A DNA stretch of 64,000 bases from Cellulosimicrobium sp. ES-005 (GTDB lineage: Bacteria; Actinomycetota; Actinomycetes; Actinomycetales; Cellulomonadaceae), in contig NZ_CP159290.1 of assembly GCF_040448685.1 (NCBI RefSeq), forward strand, positions 4,030,001-4,094,000, written 5' to 3'. The first letter of the stretch is position 1, and each line of letters begins with the position of its first letter. Both the position numbers and the translations under genes were made by a program. Below are positions 42,692 to 51,785 of the stretch, piece after piece. The notes under the pieces were generated by a model. It was not told where the DNA came from. It was given only the letters and a program-made list of their open reading frames with translations, and searched no databases.

Positions 42692-43324
42692 GTGACCGCC
42701 AGCTCGCGCGCGCGTGCCGCGCGCGCCCTCCCGCCCGTCCGCCGCGTGCTGACCGCGGGCGTCGTGCTCGCCGCGACGCTCGGCCTCGCGGCGTGCGCCC
42801 AGGACTCCGGCGCGACGACGGACGTCGTGGGTCAGGGCTACGTCTCCGGCGACGGCTCGGTCCGCACCTGGGACGCGGGCGAGCGGGGCGACGTCGTCGC
42901 GCTCACCGGCACCGACTACGAGGGCGAGCCGGTCGACACGAGCGCCTGGCTGGGCGACGTCGTCGTGCTCAACACCTGGTACGCCGCGTGCGCGCCGTGC
43001 CGCGCCGAGGCGCCCGACCTCGTGGCCCTCGCGAACGACCGCGCCGACGACGGCGTGCAGGTGCTCGGCATCAACACGACGGACGAGGCCGGGGCCGCGC
43101 AGGCGTTCCAGCGCCGGTTCGAGGTGCCGTACCCGTCCATCGACGACCGCAGCGGGGAGGTCGTCGCGGCGCTCTCCGGCACGGTGCCGCTCCAGGCGGT
43201 CCCGTCGACGGTCGTGCTCGACCGCGAGGGCCGCGTCGCGGCACGCGTCATCGGGCTCGCCGAGGGCTCGACCCTGAACGCGCTCGTCGACGACGTGCTC
43301 GCCGAGGACGAGGCGGCCGGCTGA
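42692..43324 (+). CDS. TlpA/ResA-like thioredoxin lipoprotein
   Basis: 210 residues from GTG 42692. A lipobox LAAC (Cys35) ends the signal peptide, so the protein is a membrane-tethered extracytoplasmic thiol-disulfide reductase. The active site is C100-A-P-C103 in WYAACAPCRAE, and the cis-Pro is in QAVPSTVVLD. It would keep apocytochrome c haem-binding cysteines reduced for System II ligation. It sits 2 nt before ccdA, with resB and ccsB following, a classical operon for System II cytochrome c biogenesis. Confidence 0.9.
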   Translation: MTASSRARAARALPPVRRVLTAGVVLAATLGLAACAQDSGATTDVVGQGYVSGDGSVRTWDAGERGDVVALTGTDYEGEPVDTSAWLGDVVVLNTWYAACAPCRAEAPDLVALANDRADDGVQVLGINTTDEAGAAQAFQRRFEVPYPSIDDRSGEVVAALSGTVPLQAVPSTVVLDREGRVAARVIGLAEGSTLNALVDDVLAEDEAAG

Positions 43325-43326
43325 CC

Positions 43327-44187
43327 GTGGTCACCCTCGCGTCCCTCGCCGCCACCGTCCCGGCCGCCGCGCTCCCCGCCGCCGCGACGAGCGTCGGCGA
43401 CACGTTCGCCGCGACGGTCTGGAGCGGGTCGATGCTGCTGGCGGTCCCGGTGGCGATCCTGGCGGGGCTCGTCTCCTTCGCCTCGCCGTGCGTGCTGCCG
43501 CTCGTGCCCGGCTACGTCGGGTACGTCTCGGGCATGGCCGCGGCGAACGCCGGGAGCGGGCGTGGCGCGTCCGGAGGGACGACGACGGCCACGCGGGTCG
43601 CGGCGCCGAGCCGCGGCCGCGTCCTCGCGGGCGTCGGGCTCTTCGTCGCCGGCTTCACGCTCGTGTTCGTCGCGCTGATGGTCGCCGCCGGCGCGATCGG
43701 CGTGCACCTGGTCCGGTGGGAGGACGTCATCACGCGCGTCCTGGGCGTGGTCGTCATCCTCATGGGGCTCGCCTTCATGGGGGCGGTCCCGTTCCTCCAG
43801 CGCGAGCGGCGCCTGCACCTGAGCCCTCAGGCGGGGCTGTGGGGAGCGCCGCTGCTCGGCATCGTGTTCGGGCTCGGCTGGACGCCGTGCCTCGGTCCGA
43901 CGCTCGTCGCCGTGCAGTCGCTGTCGCTGAACGAGGCCTCGGCGGGCCGTGGCGCGGTCCTCGGGGTCGCCTACTGCCTCGGTCTCGGCGTGCCGTTCCT
44001 GCTCATCGCGCTCGGGCTCCAGAGCTCGCAGCGCATGCTCGGCTTCCTGCGCCGGCACCGCCTCGCGATCATGCGGATCGGCGGCGGGCTGCTCGTGCTC
44101 ATCGGCCTCGCGCTGGTCACGGGCCTGTGGACGACGTGGACGACGACCATGCAGGGCTGGATCGACGGCTACGTGACGGTGGTGTGA
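43327..44187 (+). CDS. ccdA: Cytochrome c biogenesis protein CcdA
   Basis: 286-residue six-helix membrane protein passing reductant from cytoplasmic thioredoxin to the extracytoplasmic TlpA-like protein. The two redox cysteines are in SFASPCVLPLVPGYV and GLGWTPCLGPTL, the family's signature positions. GTG 43327 is used; the frame upstream is a shadow in the lipoprotein gene. An Ala-rich amphipathic N-terminus precedes TM1. Confidence 0.92.
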   Translation: MVTLASLAATVPAAALPAAATSVGDTFAATVWSGSMLLAVPVAILAGLVSFASPCVLPLVPGYVGYVSGMAAANAGSGRGASGGTTTATRVAAPSRGRVLAGVGLFVAGFTLVFVALMVAAGAIGVHLVRWEDVITRVLGVVVILMGLAFMGAVPFLQRERRLHLSPQAGLWGAPLLGIVFGLGWTPCLGPTLVAVQSLSLNEASAGRGAVLGVAYCLGLGVPFLLIALGLQSSQRMLGFLRRHRLAIMRIGGGLLVLIGLALVTGLWTTWTTTMQGWIDGYVTVV

Positions 44188-44188
44188 G

Positions 44189-46075
44189 ATGACCGAGCGG
44201 ACCGGCCAGGCCGAGAGATCAGAAGAGCGTCCGACGTCGACGGGCTACCGCCCCGAGGGCATCGACGACGCGTTCTCCGCGGGCGACGGCCCGGGTGACC
44301 GGACGCCGTCGGGTGGCGGGGGCGGCGCGGGAGGCGACGGCGGCCCGGCGCTCCCGAGGCTCGGGTGGCGCGGCACGCTGCGCTGGACGTGGCGGCAGCT
44401 CACGAGCATGCGCGTCGCGCTCATGCTCCTCATGCTGCTCGCGGTCGCAGCGGTGCCCGGCTCCGTCCTGCCGCAGCGCCCCCAGGACCCGGCGGCCGTG
44501 CTGCGGTACCTGCAGGAGAACCCGACGACGGGGGAGTGGCTCGACCGGCTCGGCTTCTTCGACGTCTACGCCTCGGTGTGGTTCTCCGCGATCTACATCC
44601 TGCTGTTCGTCTCGCTCGTCGGCTGCATCCTGCCGCGCACGAAGGCGCACTGGCAGGCGCTGCGCACGCGGCCCCCGCGCACGCCGCGACGCTTCGACCG
44701 CTTCCCCGCGCAGGCGCGCGCCGTCACCGACGCCTCGCCGGACGAGGTCGTCGCGGCGGCGAGCAGCCACCTGCGCGGCCGGCTCCGCTGGCTGCCGACG
44801 TTCCGCGTCGACACGGGCGCCGAGGAGGCCGCCCCGGCGCGGGGCCGTGCCGCCGCGCGGCCCGCGGCACGGACGGTGTCCGCCGAGCGCGGCTACGTGC
44901 GCGAGACCGGCAACCTGCTGTTCCACCTGTCTCTCGTCGGCCTCCTGGTCGCCGTCGCGACGGGCCAGCTCCTGCACTACCGCGGCCAGGCGATCGTCAC
45001 GGAGGGCCGGGGGTTCGCGAACGCGGTCGTCGACTACGACACGTTCGAGAACGGCGCGTGGTTCCGGCCGTCGTCGCTCGTGCCGTTCTCGATGACGCTC
45101 GACGCGTTCGAGTCGGAGTTCGCCCAGGACTCCGTCGCGTTCGCGCAGTCGCGCGACTTCACCGCGACGGTCACCGTGCGCGACCCCGACGGCGAGTCCC
45201 ACGAGGAGACCATCAAGGTCAACCACCCGCTCACCGCGGGCGGCGCCAAGATCTACCTCCAGGGCAACGGGTTCGCGCCCGAGGTCACGGTGCACGACGC
45301 CGACGGCGAGGTGGCGTTCTCGGGCCGCGTGCCGTTCCTGCCCGAGGACACGATGTACACCTCGCGCGGCGTCATCAAGGTGCCCGACGTGTCGTCCGGC
45401 CTCGACCAGATCGGGCTCGTCGGGTACTTCCTCCCGACGGCCCAGCTCAGCGAGGACGGCGAGACCGCGGAGTCGGTGTACCCGCAGCCGATCAACCCGC
45501 TCCTCGTGCTCGAGGTCTACCGGGGCGACCTCGGTCTCGACGAGGGCCTGCCGCAGAACGTCTACCGCCTCGACACGGACGATCTCACGCCGTCGGTCGA
45601 CGCGGACGGCGAGCGCGTGAAGCTGCTCGTCGCCCCGGGCGAGACGGTCGACCTGCCCGACGGCCTCGGCACGATCACGTTCGACTCGCTGCCGCGCTAC
45701 GTCGCCCTCGACTTGCGGCACGACCCGTCGCTCACGTGGGTGCTCGTGTTCTCGCTCGGCGCGCTCGCGGGTCTCGCCGTCTCGCTGTTCACCCCGCGCC
45801 GCCGCGTGTGGGTGCGCGCGTGGCGCGAGGAGGTGCCCGGTGACGGGGACGACGGCCCGCGCGAGCGCACCGTCGTCGCCGTCGCGGGTCTCGCCCGCGG
45901 GGACGATGCCGGGCTCCAGGGCGAGGTGGACTCGCTTCTCGCCGCGCTCCCGGGCGTGGCACCATCGGGTGAGGGTGACCTCACCACGTCGTCGGGACGC
46001 GCACCGGCCGACCGCACCCGCTCCACCGCGCGTCCCGCACAGGACCCGACCGCGCGACCGCGCACGAAAGGCTGA
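44189..46075 (+). CDS. resB: Cytochrome c biogenesis protein ResB
   Basis: 628-residue component of the System II haem lyase. ATG follows the ccdA stop by 1 nt. The protein begins with an 80-residue polar, Gly-rich extension, then TM helices near 75-95 (MRVALMLLMLLAVAAVPGSV), 135-155 and 240-260, a large extracytoplasmic domain, and a final helix near 515 (WVLVFSLGALAGLAVSLFTP). The C-terminal cytoplasmic tail of about 90 residues is long. It works with CcsB to deliver haem and attach it to cytochromes c. Confidence 0.92.
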   Translation: MTERTGQAERSEERPTSTGYRPEGIDDAFSAGDGPGDRTPSGGGGGAGGDGGPALPRLGWRGTLRWTWRQLTSMRVALMLLMLLAVAAVPGSVLPQRPQDPAAVLRYLQENPTTGEWLDRLGFFDVYASVWFSAIYILLFVSLVGCILPRTKAHWQALRTRPPRTPRRFDRFPAQARAVTDASPDEVVAAASSHLRGRLRWLPTFRVDTGAEEAAPARGRAAARPAARTVSAERGYVRETGNLLFHLSLVGLLVAVATGQLLHYRGQAIVTEGRGFANAVVDYDTFENGAWFRPSSLVPFSMTLDAFESEFAQDSVAFAQSRDFTATVTVRDPDGESHEETIKVNHPLTAGGAKIYLQGNGFAPEVTVHDADGEVAFSGRVPFLPEDTMYTSRGVIKVPDVSSGLDQIGLVGYFLPTAQLSEDGETAESVYPQPINPLLVLEVYRGDLGLDEGLPQNVYRLDTDDLTPSVDADGERVKLLVAPGETVDLPDGLGTITFDSLPRYVALDLRHDPSLTWVLVFSLGALAGLAVSLFTPRRRVWVRAWREEVPGDGDDGPRERTVVAVAGLARGDDAGLQGEVDSLLAALPGVAPSGEGDLTTSSGRAPADRTRSTARPAQDPTARPRTKG

Positions 46076-46078
46076 CCG

Positions 46079-47098
46079 ATGACCGTAGCCGAGCTGAGCC
46101 AGGACCTCGTCTGGGCCGCTGCGACTGCCCTGACCGTCGCGCTCGTCGCGTTCGCGATCGACCTCGCGCGGCTCGCGGGCCGCGCCGACGACGAGCGGGC
46201 CGAGGCACGGGCCGACGCGAAGGTGCCCGGCGCGGAGGTGCTCGCGGGCGCGGGCGCGTCCGTCTCGCCGTACGGCCCGGACACGCCCGACGTCGTCGAC
46301 GCCGCACCCGTCGCCGCGCCCGAGCCGTCGCGCAAGGCCGCCAACATCGGGATCTCGCTGACGTGGCTCGGGACGGCGCTGCTGCTCGTCGCGATCGTCA
46401 CGCGCGGGATCGCCGCCGGCCGCACGCCGTGGGCCAACATGTACGAGTTCACGCTCGTCGGCGCGTTCGTCGCGCTCGCGGTGTTCCTGGCCGTGTCGCT
46501 CAAGCGGGACGTGCGCTTCCTCGGGTCGTTCGTCACGGGCCTCGCGGTGCTGTTCCTCGTGCTCGCGCAGAACGCGTTCTTCGTCGCCGCGACCGGCGTG
46601 CAGCCCGCGCTCCAGTCCTACTGGCTCGTCATCCACGTGGGCGTCGCGATCATCGCGACGGGCATCTTCACCGTCGCGTTCGTCACGTCGGTGCTCCAGC
46701 TCCTGCGCGACTCGCGCGACTCCGGGAACGCCTTCCTCGGCGCGCGCGGCTGGCGCTGGCTCGACTCGACGCCGGGCCCGCTCCAGCTCGAGGCGCTCAG
46801 CTTCCGCCTCAACGCGGTCGCGTTCGTGCTGTGGACGTTCACCATCATCGGCGGCGCGATCTGGGCGGAGCACGCCTGGGGCCGCTACTGGGGCTGGGAC
46901 CCCAAGGAGGTCTGGAGCTTCGTCGTCTGGATCGTGTACGCGGCGTACCTGCACGCCCGCACGACCCGCGGCTGGTCCGGCCGCCGGGCGGCGTACTTCG
47001 TGATCGTCGGCTACGCGTGCGTCCTGTTCAACTTCACGGGCGTGAACCTGCTGTTCAACGGCAAGCACTCGTACTCCGGCCTCAACCCGGGCGACTGA
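46079..47098 (+). CDS. ccsB: Cytochrome c biogenesis protein CcsB (CcsA/ResC family)
   Basis: 339-residue membrane haem-handling protein; start 3 nt after resB stop. The tryptophan-rich WWD motif WGRYWGWDPKEVWSF and conserved histidines (in VIHVGVAI and AEHAWGRYW) bind haem for ligation. Eight hydrophobic segments. An acidic loop (45-85) separates TM1 from the core. It is the last gene of the cytochrome c operon. Confidence 0.94.
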   Translation: MTVAELSQDLVWAAATALTVALVAFAIDLARLAGRADDERAEARADAKVPGAEVLAGAGASVSPYGPDTPDVVDAAPVAAPEPSRKAANIGISLTWLGTALLLVAIVTRGIAAGRTPWANMYEFTLVGAFVALAVFLAVSLKRDVRFLGSFVTGLAVLFLVLAQNAFFVAATGVQPALQSYWLVIHVGVAIIATGIFTVAFVTSVLQLLRDSRDSGNAFLGARGWRWLDSTPGPLQLEALSFRLNAVAFVLWTFTIIGGAIWAEHAWGRYWGWDPKEVWSFVVWIVYAAYLHARTTRGWSGRRAAYFVIVGYACVLFNFTGVNLLFNGKHSYSGLNPGD

Positions 47099-47104
47099 CC
47101 CGGT

Positions 47105-47139
47105 CCGACACCGCGCTCGACCTCACTGCGGTGGGTCGG
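47105..47139. terminator. Bidirectional hairpin between ccsB and PLDc_N gene
   Basis: CCGACACCGC pairs with GCGGTGGGTCGG with a small bulge, between convergent 3' ends. Weakly supported. Confidence 0.4.
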
Positions 47140-47610
47140 TCAGCGGGCGGTGTCGTCGCCGTCGTCGGACCCGTTGCTCGCGCCGGGACGGTGCGCGTCG
47201 CCGTCGTCCTCGGTGCGGTCGTCCTCCGTCGTGCCCCCGGCCGCCGGGGGAGCGTTCTCCGTCGCGGGCGAGGGCGCCTCGTCCCGCGCCTGGCGGCGCT
47301 GCTGCTGCTCGAGCCGCCAGAGGAACTCGGGGTCGTCGTCGGGCGCGACGGGGGCGTTGCGACGGCGGCGCGTGCCGCCGTTCGACGCACCGCCCGACGG
47401 CCGACCGGCCGCGTACCGCGAGCCGGACCGCGACGCGGAGCGCTTGACGAGGATCCAGGCGACCGGGCCGAGGAACGGCAGCAGGATGATGAGGACGATC
47501 CACAGCCCCTTCGGGATGCCGCCGCGCTCCTCCTCGTCGCTCGAGGCGAGGTCGACGAGCGCGTAGACCGCGAGGCCGACGGCGAGGAGGGGGAGCAGCA
47601 CGCGAAGCAT
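47140..47610 (-). CDS. PLDc_N-domain small membrane protein
   Basis: 156 residues. Two transmembrane helices (about 3-20 and 36-57) with the PLDc_N pattern IPKGLWIVLIILLPFLGPVA and WILVKR, followed by a long hydrophilic tail rich in Gly, Asp and Arg that is probably disordered. The family is often mis-named phospholipase N-terminal; there is no HKD catalytic motif. Function unknown. It starts 31 nt from the divergent DUF4229 gene. Confidence 0.85.
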   Translation of the reverse strand: MLRVLLPLLAVGLAVYALVDLASSDEEERGGIPKGLWIVLIILLPFLGPVAWILVKRSASRSGSRYAAGRPSGGASNGGTRRRRNAPVAPDDDPEFLWRLEQQQRRQARDEAPSPATENAPPAAGGTTEDDRTEDDGDAHRPGASNGSDDGDDTAR

Positions 47611-47616
47611 GGCTCC

Positions 47617-47622
47617 AGCCTA
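47617..47622 (-). promoter_or_regulatory. -10 element TAGGCT, leaderless start of PLDc_N gene
   Basis: On the minus strand it ends 6 nt before the ATG at 47610. It faces the forward -10 at 47630. Confidence 0.55.
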
Positions 47623-47629
47623 CGGGCCG

Positions 47630-47635
47630 TACCCT
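47630..47635 (+). promoter_or_regulatory. -10 element TACCCT, leaderless start of DUF4229 gene
   Basis: Ends 6 nt before GTG 47642. The two divergent -10 elements are only 7 bp apart, so polymerase cannot occupy both at once. Confidence 0.55.
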
Positions 47636-47641
47636 GGAGTC

Positions 47642-47980
47642 GTGCCTGTCGTGATCTACTCCGTCCTGCGTCTGCTCCTCTTCGCGGTCGCGCTGGGCGT
47701 CCTCTGGTTCGCCGGCCTCCGGGGCTGGCTGCTCGTCCTGGTCGCCGCGGTCGTCGCGCTCATGCTGTCCTACCTGACGCTGCGCACGCCCCGTGAGGCG
47801 GCGTCGCGCTACCTCGCCGAGCGGGCCGAGCACCGCGCCCGGACGGGCGAGCGGTTCTCGCGCGAGATCGAGGACGACGCGGCGGCCGAGGACGCGGCCC
47901 TCGACGCGCAGGAGGACGCCGCCTCGAGAGGTACGGACACGACGCCGACCGAGCAGCCCGGGGCGTCGTCGGCCCGCTGA
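47642..47980 (+). CDS. DUF4229 membrane protein
   Basis: 112 residues from GTG 47642. Two hydrophobic helices (about 3-20 and 24-42) are followed by the DUF4229 signature LTLRTPREAASRYLAERAEH and an acidic tail. Function unknown. The family commonly sits beside menaquinone genes in actinobacteria, and here menA is the convergent neighbour. Confidence 0.87.
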   Translation: MPVVIYSVLRLLLFAVALGVLWFAGLRGWLLVLVAAVVALMLSYLTLRTPREAASRYLAERAEHRARTGERFSREIEDDAAAEDAALDAQEDAASRGTDTTPTEQPGASSAR

Positions 47981-48016
47981 GCCCTGCCGCCGCACCCGGC
48001 GCAGGACCGACGGCGC

Positions 48017-48886
48017 TCAGAGCGCCAGCCCGACCCCCAGCAGCACGCCGTACGCGAGCTCGAACAGCCCGGTCCCGGCGAGCACGGGCACGAGGAGCGG
48101 CCCGCGTGCCCCCGCGATCACGGGGACCGTGAGCAGCACCGCGGGCAGCAGGAGCAGCAGGACGGCGAGCGACCAGGGCGCCGCGAACGCGCACACGACC
48201 GCCAGCAGCAGCGGGAACCAGATCATCGCGACGTAGGCCCGGCGGGCACGGAAGTCGCCGAGCCGCACCGCGAGCGTCCGCTTGCCCGCGACGACGTCGG
48301 TGGGGATGTCGCGGATGTTGTTCACCATGAGGATCGCGCACGCGAGCAGGCCCACCGCGACCGCGCCGACGGCCGACGGCCACGTCACGACGCCCGCCTG
48401 CGTGTACGTGGTGCCGAGCGTGGCCACGAGCCCGAAGAACACGAACACCCCGACCTCGCCGAGACCCCGGTAGCCGTAGGGGTTGCGCCCGCCCGTGTAG
48501 TACCAGCCCGCGAGGATCGCGAGGGCGCCGACGGCGACCAGCCACCAGTGGCCGGTCACCGCGCAGAGCACGAGCCCGAGCACGGCGGCGACGCCGAACG
48601 CGCCGAACGCCGCGGCGCGCACCTGACCGGGTCGCGCGGCGCCGGTCGCGGTGAGCCGCATGGGGCCGACGCGGTCGAGGTCGGTCCCCCGCACGCCGTC
48701 GGAGTAGTCGTTCGCGTAGTTCACGCCCACCTGGAGCGCGAGCGCGACGCCGAGGGCGAGCAGCGCGGGCCAGAAGGCGAAGCCGTCCACCTGGGCCGCG
48801 GCGCCGGACCCGACGATGACGGGCGTCGCGGCGGCGGGGAGGGTGCGCGGGCGCGCGCCCGCGACCCACTCGGTGGTGCTGGCCAT
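48017..48886 (-). CDS. menA: 1,4-dihydroxy-2-naphthoate polyprenyltransferase MenA
   Basis: 289-residue integral membrane UbiA-family enzyme that attaches the polyprenyl chain to 1,4-dihydroxy-2-naphthoate, giving demethylmenaquinone. The two Asp-rich, Mg-pyrophosphate motifs are visible: NYANDYSDGVRGTD and NNIRDIPTDVVAGKRT. Eight or nine helices. ATG at 48886. It lies 54 nt downstream of menE on the same strand. Confidence 0.95.
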   Translation of the reverse strand: MASTTEWVAGARPRTLPAAATPVIVGSGAAAQVDGFAFWPALLALGVALALQVGVNYANDYSDGVRGTDLDRVGPMRLTATGAARPGQVRAAAFGAFGVAAVLGLVLCAVTGHWWLVAVGALAILAGWYYTGGRNPYGYRGLGEVGVFVFFGLVATLGTTYTQAGVVTWPSAVGAVAVGLLACAILMVNNIRDIPTDVVAGKRTLAVRLGDFRARRAYVAMIWFPLLLAVVCAFAAPWSLAVLLLLLPAVLLTVPVIAGARGPLLVPVLAGTGLFELAYGVLLGVGLAL

Positions 48887-48940
48887 GGTGCTCCGTCTCG
48901 GTCGTGCGGGTCGTGCAGGGTGGTGGGACCGCGGGCGGGC

Positions 48941-50212
48941 TCACCCAGGGGGGACCTGGAGGTGCCCGACGGCGAGCCGCGCCACCGCGGCGCGGTCCAC
49001 CTTGCCGGGCCCGCGGCGCGGGAGCTCCCCGACGACGAGCACGCGACGCGGTGCCGCCGCACGCTCCAGCCTATCCGCGACGTGGTCCCGGACCGCCGCG
49101 AGGAGCGACGCCGGGGCGTCCGCGACGCCGCCGTCGGGGTGGGCGCCGTCGGCGGTCCACGGGGCGGGCGGACGCCCCGCCGTCGTGACGACCGCGACGA
49201 CCTCCTGCCCCCACTCCGGGTGCGGCACGCCGACGACGCACGCCTCGCCCACGCCCTCGACCTCGACGACGAGGGCCTCGACCGCGGCCGGGGCGACGTT
49301 GACGCCGCCCGAGACGACGACGTCGTCGGCCCGGCCGAGCACGGTGAGCGTCGGGTCGTCCGGAGGCCCGTCGAGCCGACCGAGGTCGCTCGTGCGGAAC
49401 CAGCGCGTGCCGTCGTCGTCGGTCCGGAACGCGTGCCCGGTCGCGCCGGGGTCACCGAGGTAGCCGTCCGCGAGGACGGGCCCGGCGAGCTCGACGACGC
49501 CCGCGGCCCCTCCCGACGCGTCCGTCCCCTCCTGGCCCGCGCCGAGCCGCACGCGCACGCCCGCGAGCGGGACGCCGTCGTACACGCACCCGCCGCTCGT
49601 CTCCGTCATGCCGTAGGTCGTGACGACGCGCGCGCCCGCCGCCCGCGCGCGGCGCAGCAGGGCGGGAGGCGTCGCGGCACCGCCCAGCAGGACCGCGTCG
49701 AGGGCGCAGAGCGCGTCGAGGCCCGCCGTGCCGCCGTCGGCGCCTGCGTCTGCCGCGGCGAGGAGGCGGTGGAGCTGCGTCGGGACGAGCGAGACGTACC
49801 GGCGCTCCGTGGGCGGGGTGCGGCCGACGAGCGCCGCGAAGCCGGCGGGGGTGAAGGGCTCGTCCGGTGGCGCGACGGTGAGGCCTCGCCCGGCCGCGTG
49901 GGCGCGGGCGACGACCTGGACGCCCGCCACGTGCGTCGGGGGGAGCGTGAGGAGCCAGTGGCCCGGGCCGCCCAGCCGCTCGTGCGTCGCCGTGCCCGAG
50001 GCCCGCAGCGCGGTCGCGGACAGCACGACCTCGCGCGGCGCGCCCGTCGAGCCCGACGTGCGCAGGACGAGCGCGGCGCCCGGTGGGACGTCGGCGCGCC
50101 CGGGGCGGTCGAGCAGCGGGACGGGCGCCACCGGGGCGCCCTCGCCGTCCAGGGCGGCGCCGACCGCCGCGACCAGGGTGTCGAGATCGGCGGGGACGAC
50201 GGCGCGGTTCAC
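48941..50212 (-). CDS. menE: o-Succinylbenzoate-CoA ligase MenE
   Basis: 423-residue ANL-superfamily enzyme activating o-succinylbenzoate with ATP and CoA. The P-loop motif LRTSGSTGAPREVVLSAT, the YGMTETSGG motif, and the hinge/C-terminal sequence LGRADDVVVSGGVNV...PHPEWGQEVVAVV are clear. It is shorter than Bacillus MenE but typical of actinobacterial ones. GTG at 50212 is selected because TACGCT lies 6 nt upstream and the longer frame runs into the divergent lipoprotein gene. Confidence 0.93.
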   Translation of the reverse strand: MNRAVVPADLDTLVAAVGAALDGEGAPVAPVPLLDRPGRADVPPGAALVLRTSGSTGAPREVVLSATALRASGTATHERLGGPGHWLLTLPPTHVAGVQVVARAHAAGRGLTVAPPDEPFTPAGFAALVGRTPPTERRYVSLVPTQLHRLLAAADAGADGGTAGLDALCALDAVLLGGAATPPALLRRARAAGARVVTTYGMTETSGGCVYDGVPLAGVRVRLGAGQEGTDASGGAAGVVELAGPVLADGYLGDPGATGHAFRTDDDGTRWFRTSDLGRLDGPPDDPTLTVLGRADDVVVSGGVNVAPAAVEALVVEVEGVGEACVVGVPHPEWGQEVVAVVTTAGRPPAPWTADGAHPDGGVADAPASLLAAVRDHVADRLERAAAPRRVLVVGELPRRGPGKVDRAAVARLAVGHLQVPPG

Positions 50213-50218
50213 CGGATC

Positions 50219-50224
50219 AGCGTA
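50219..50224 (-). promoter_or_regulatory. -10 element TACGCT, leaderless start of menE
   Basis: On the minus strand it ends 6 nt before GTG 50212. Confidence 0.55.
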
Positions 50225-50309
50225 GGCCGGGCCGTAGGGTGGCCCGGAGACGCACGTCCGTCGCAGGGGCTGCCCCAGGACCGGTCCTGGGCCGACGGGA
50301 AGGTCGAGG

Positions 50310-51386
50310 ATGACGAGGACGGGACGAGGGGCCGGCACGCTCCGGGCGGGGCTGGTCGCCGCGCTCGCCGCGGCGACGGTCCTGCTCGCGGGGTGCGGCG
50401 GCGAGCCCGCCGCGCCCGTGACGGAGACGGTCGACGCCGACGTGTCCTCGGACAAGGGCACGCCGCCGGAGCCGGACGTGCCGCTCGTGTGGCCGCTCAC
50501 CGGGGTCGCGGCCGAGGAGGTCGCCGACCGGCCGGCGCTCGCGGTGAAGATCGAGAACGCGCCCCAGGCGCGCCCGCAGACGGGCCTCGAGCAGGCCGAC
50601 GTCGTGTGGGAGGAGGTCGTCGAGGGCGGCATCACGCGCTTCGTCGCCGTCTACCACTCGCAGGTCCCCGAGCGCGTGGGACCCGTCCGGTCGGTCCGGC
50701 CCATGGACCCCGCGATCGTCGGGCCGCTGCACGGGATCCTCGCGTACACCGGTGGGCAGCAGCCGTTCATCGACGCCGTCGGTGCGGCGGGCACCCAGTC
50801 GGTCGTCATGGACGAGGGCGACGACGGGTTCACGACGACGCGCGCGCGCCGGGCGCCGCACAACGTGTACGGCAGCCCGGAGGAGTTCTGGGCCCAGGCC
50901 GACGGCGACCGCACGTCGCCCCCGCCCGCCCAGCTCGTCTTCGCCCGGGAGCCGGGGTCCGGCACGGCCACCGCGGCAGGCGCGTCCGCGGCGCGCCTCG
51001 ACGTCCGGCTCACGCACGCGAGCCGCGCCGTGTGGGAGTGGAGCGCCGACGAGGGCCGGTACGTGCGCAGCGAGGGCGACACCCCGGCCGTGTCGTCGGA
51101 CGAGGTGCGGCTCGCGGCCACGAACGTCGTGCTGCTCGCCGCGCCGATGGAGAACACCTCGTTCAAGGATCCCGCGGGGGTGCCCGTCCCGGAGACGAAG
51201 CTCGTCGGGACCGGCGAGGGGGTCGTCGCGAGCGGCGGCAAGCAGGTGGCGGTGTCCTGGTCCAAGGAGGCGGTCGACGCCCCGCTCGTGCTCACGGGGG
51301 CGGACGGCGCGCCCGTCGAGCTCGAGCCCGGGGCCTCGTGGATCGAGCTCGTGCCGGTCGGGTCGGGGAGCTGGGAGATCTCCTGA
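50310..51386 (+). CDS. DUF3048 domain lipoprotein (YerB family)
   Basis: 358 residues. Lipobox LLAGC (Cys29). DUF3048 N- and C-terminal halves span about 60-200 and 225-350 with VWPLTGV, RPALAVKIENAPQARPQTGL, GGITRFVAVYHSQ and GPVRSVRPMD. The family is widespread in Firmicutes and actinobacteria; its molecular role is not established. ATG 50310 has GGTCGAGG upstream. Divergent from menE. Confidence 0.88.
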   Translation: MTRTGRGAGTLRAGLVAALAAATVLLAGCGGEPAAPVTETVDADVSSDKGTPPEPDVPLVWPLTGVAAEEVADRPALAVKIENAPQARPQTGLEQADVVWEEVVEGGITRFVAVYHSQVPERVGPVRSVRPMDPAIVGPLHGILAYTGGQQPFIDAVGAAGTQSVVMDEGDDGFTTTRARRAPHNVYGSPEEFWAQADGDRTSPPPAQLVFAREPGSGTATAAGASAARLDVRLTHASRAVWEWSADEGRYVRSEGDTPAVSSDEVRLAATNVVLLAAPMENTSFKDPAGVPVPETKLVGTGEGVVASGGKQVAVSWSKEAVDAPLVLTGADGAPVELEPGASWIELVPVGSGSWEIS

Positions 51387-51522
51387 CGGCCCGCTCGCCC
51401 GGCGGCGGCTCCGGATCCTCCCCACGGCGTACGACCGCTCCGCCCCGAGGGGGACCGGTGGACGTCCAGGTCGAGCCGCGGGGCCGACGCGCCGACGGGG
51501 TCCCGGGCGGCACCGTGGAGTC

Positions 51523-51777
51523 ATGGCAACCGTCGTCCCGCACCCCGTCCACCCGTCCCAGCCCGGCACCCCCGGCGAGGGCGCCCCGCGCCCGACCGAG
51601 GGCCAGCTCCCGCCGTCCTACGCGCCGCGCACGCCGCGCGACGACGAGCCCGGCGTCGCCCGCTCGGCCGCGCCCGTCGCGATCTCGGTCGGGCTCCTGT
51701 TCGGCCTCGCCGTCGCCGCGGCGTTCGTCGGCCGCGGCCTCATCGAGATGCTGACGAGCTTCGTCGGCGGCTCCTGA
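51523..51777 (+). CDS. Small membrane protein, unknown function
   Basis: 84 residues: a Pro-rich hydrophilic N-terminus (1-48) and one hydrophobic helix (about 49-80, APVAISVGLLFGLAVAAAFV). CACCGT then 6 nt precedes the ATG, similar to the TACCCT-type leaderless starts, with T replaced by C. Third-position GC is high and it fills the gap before menB. I do not recognise a family. Confidence 0.65.
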   Translation: MATVVPHPVHPSQPGTPGEGAPRPTEGQLPPSYAPRTPRDDEPGVARSAAPVAISVGLLFGLAVAAAFVGRGLIEMLTSFVGGS

Positions 51778-51785
51778 CCCGCAGG

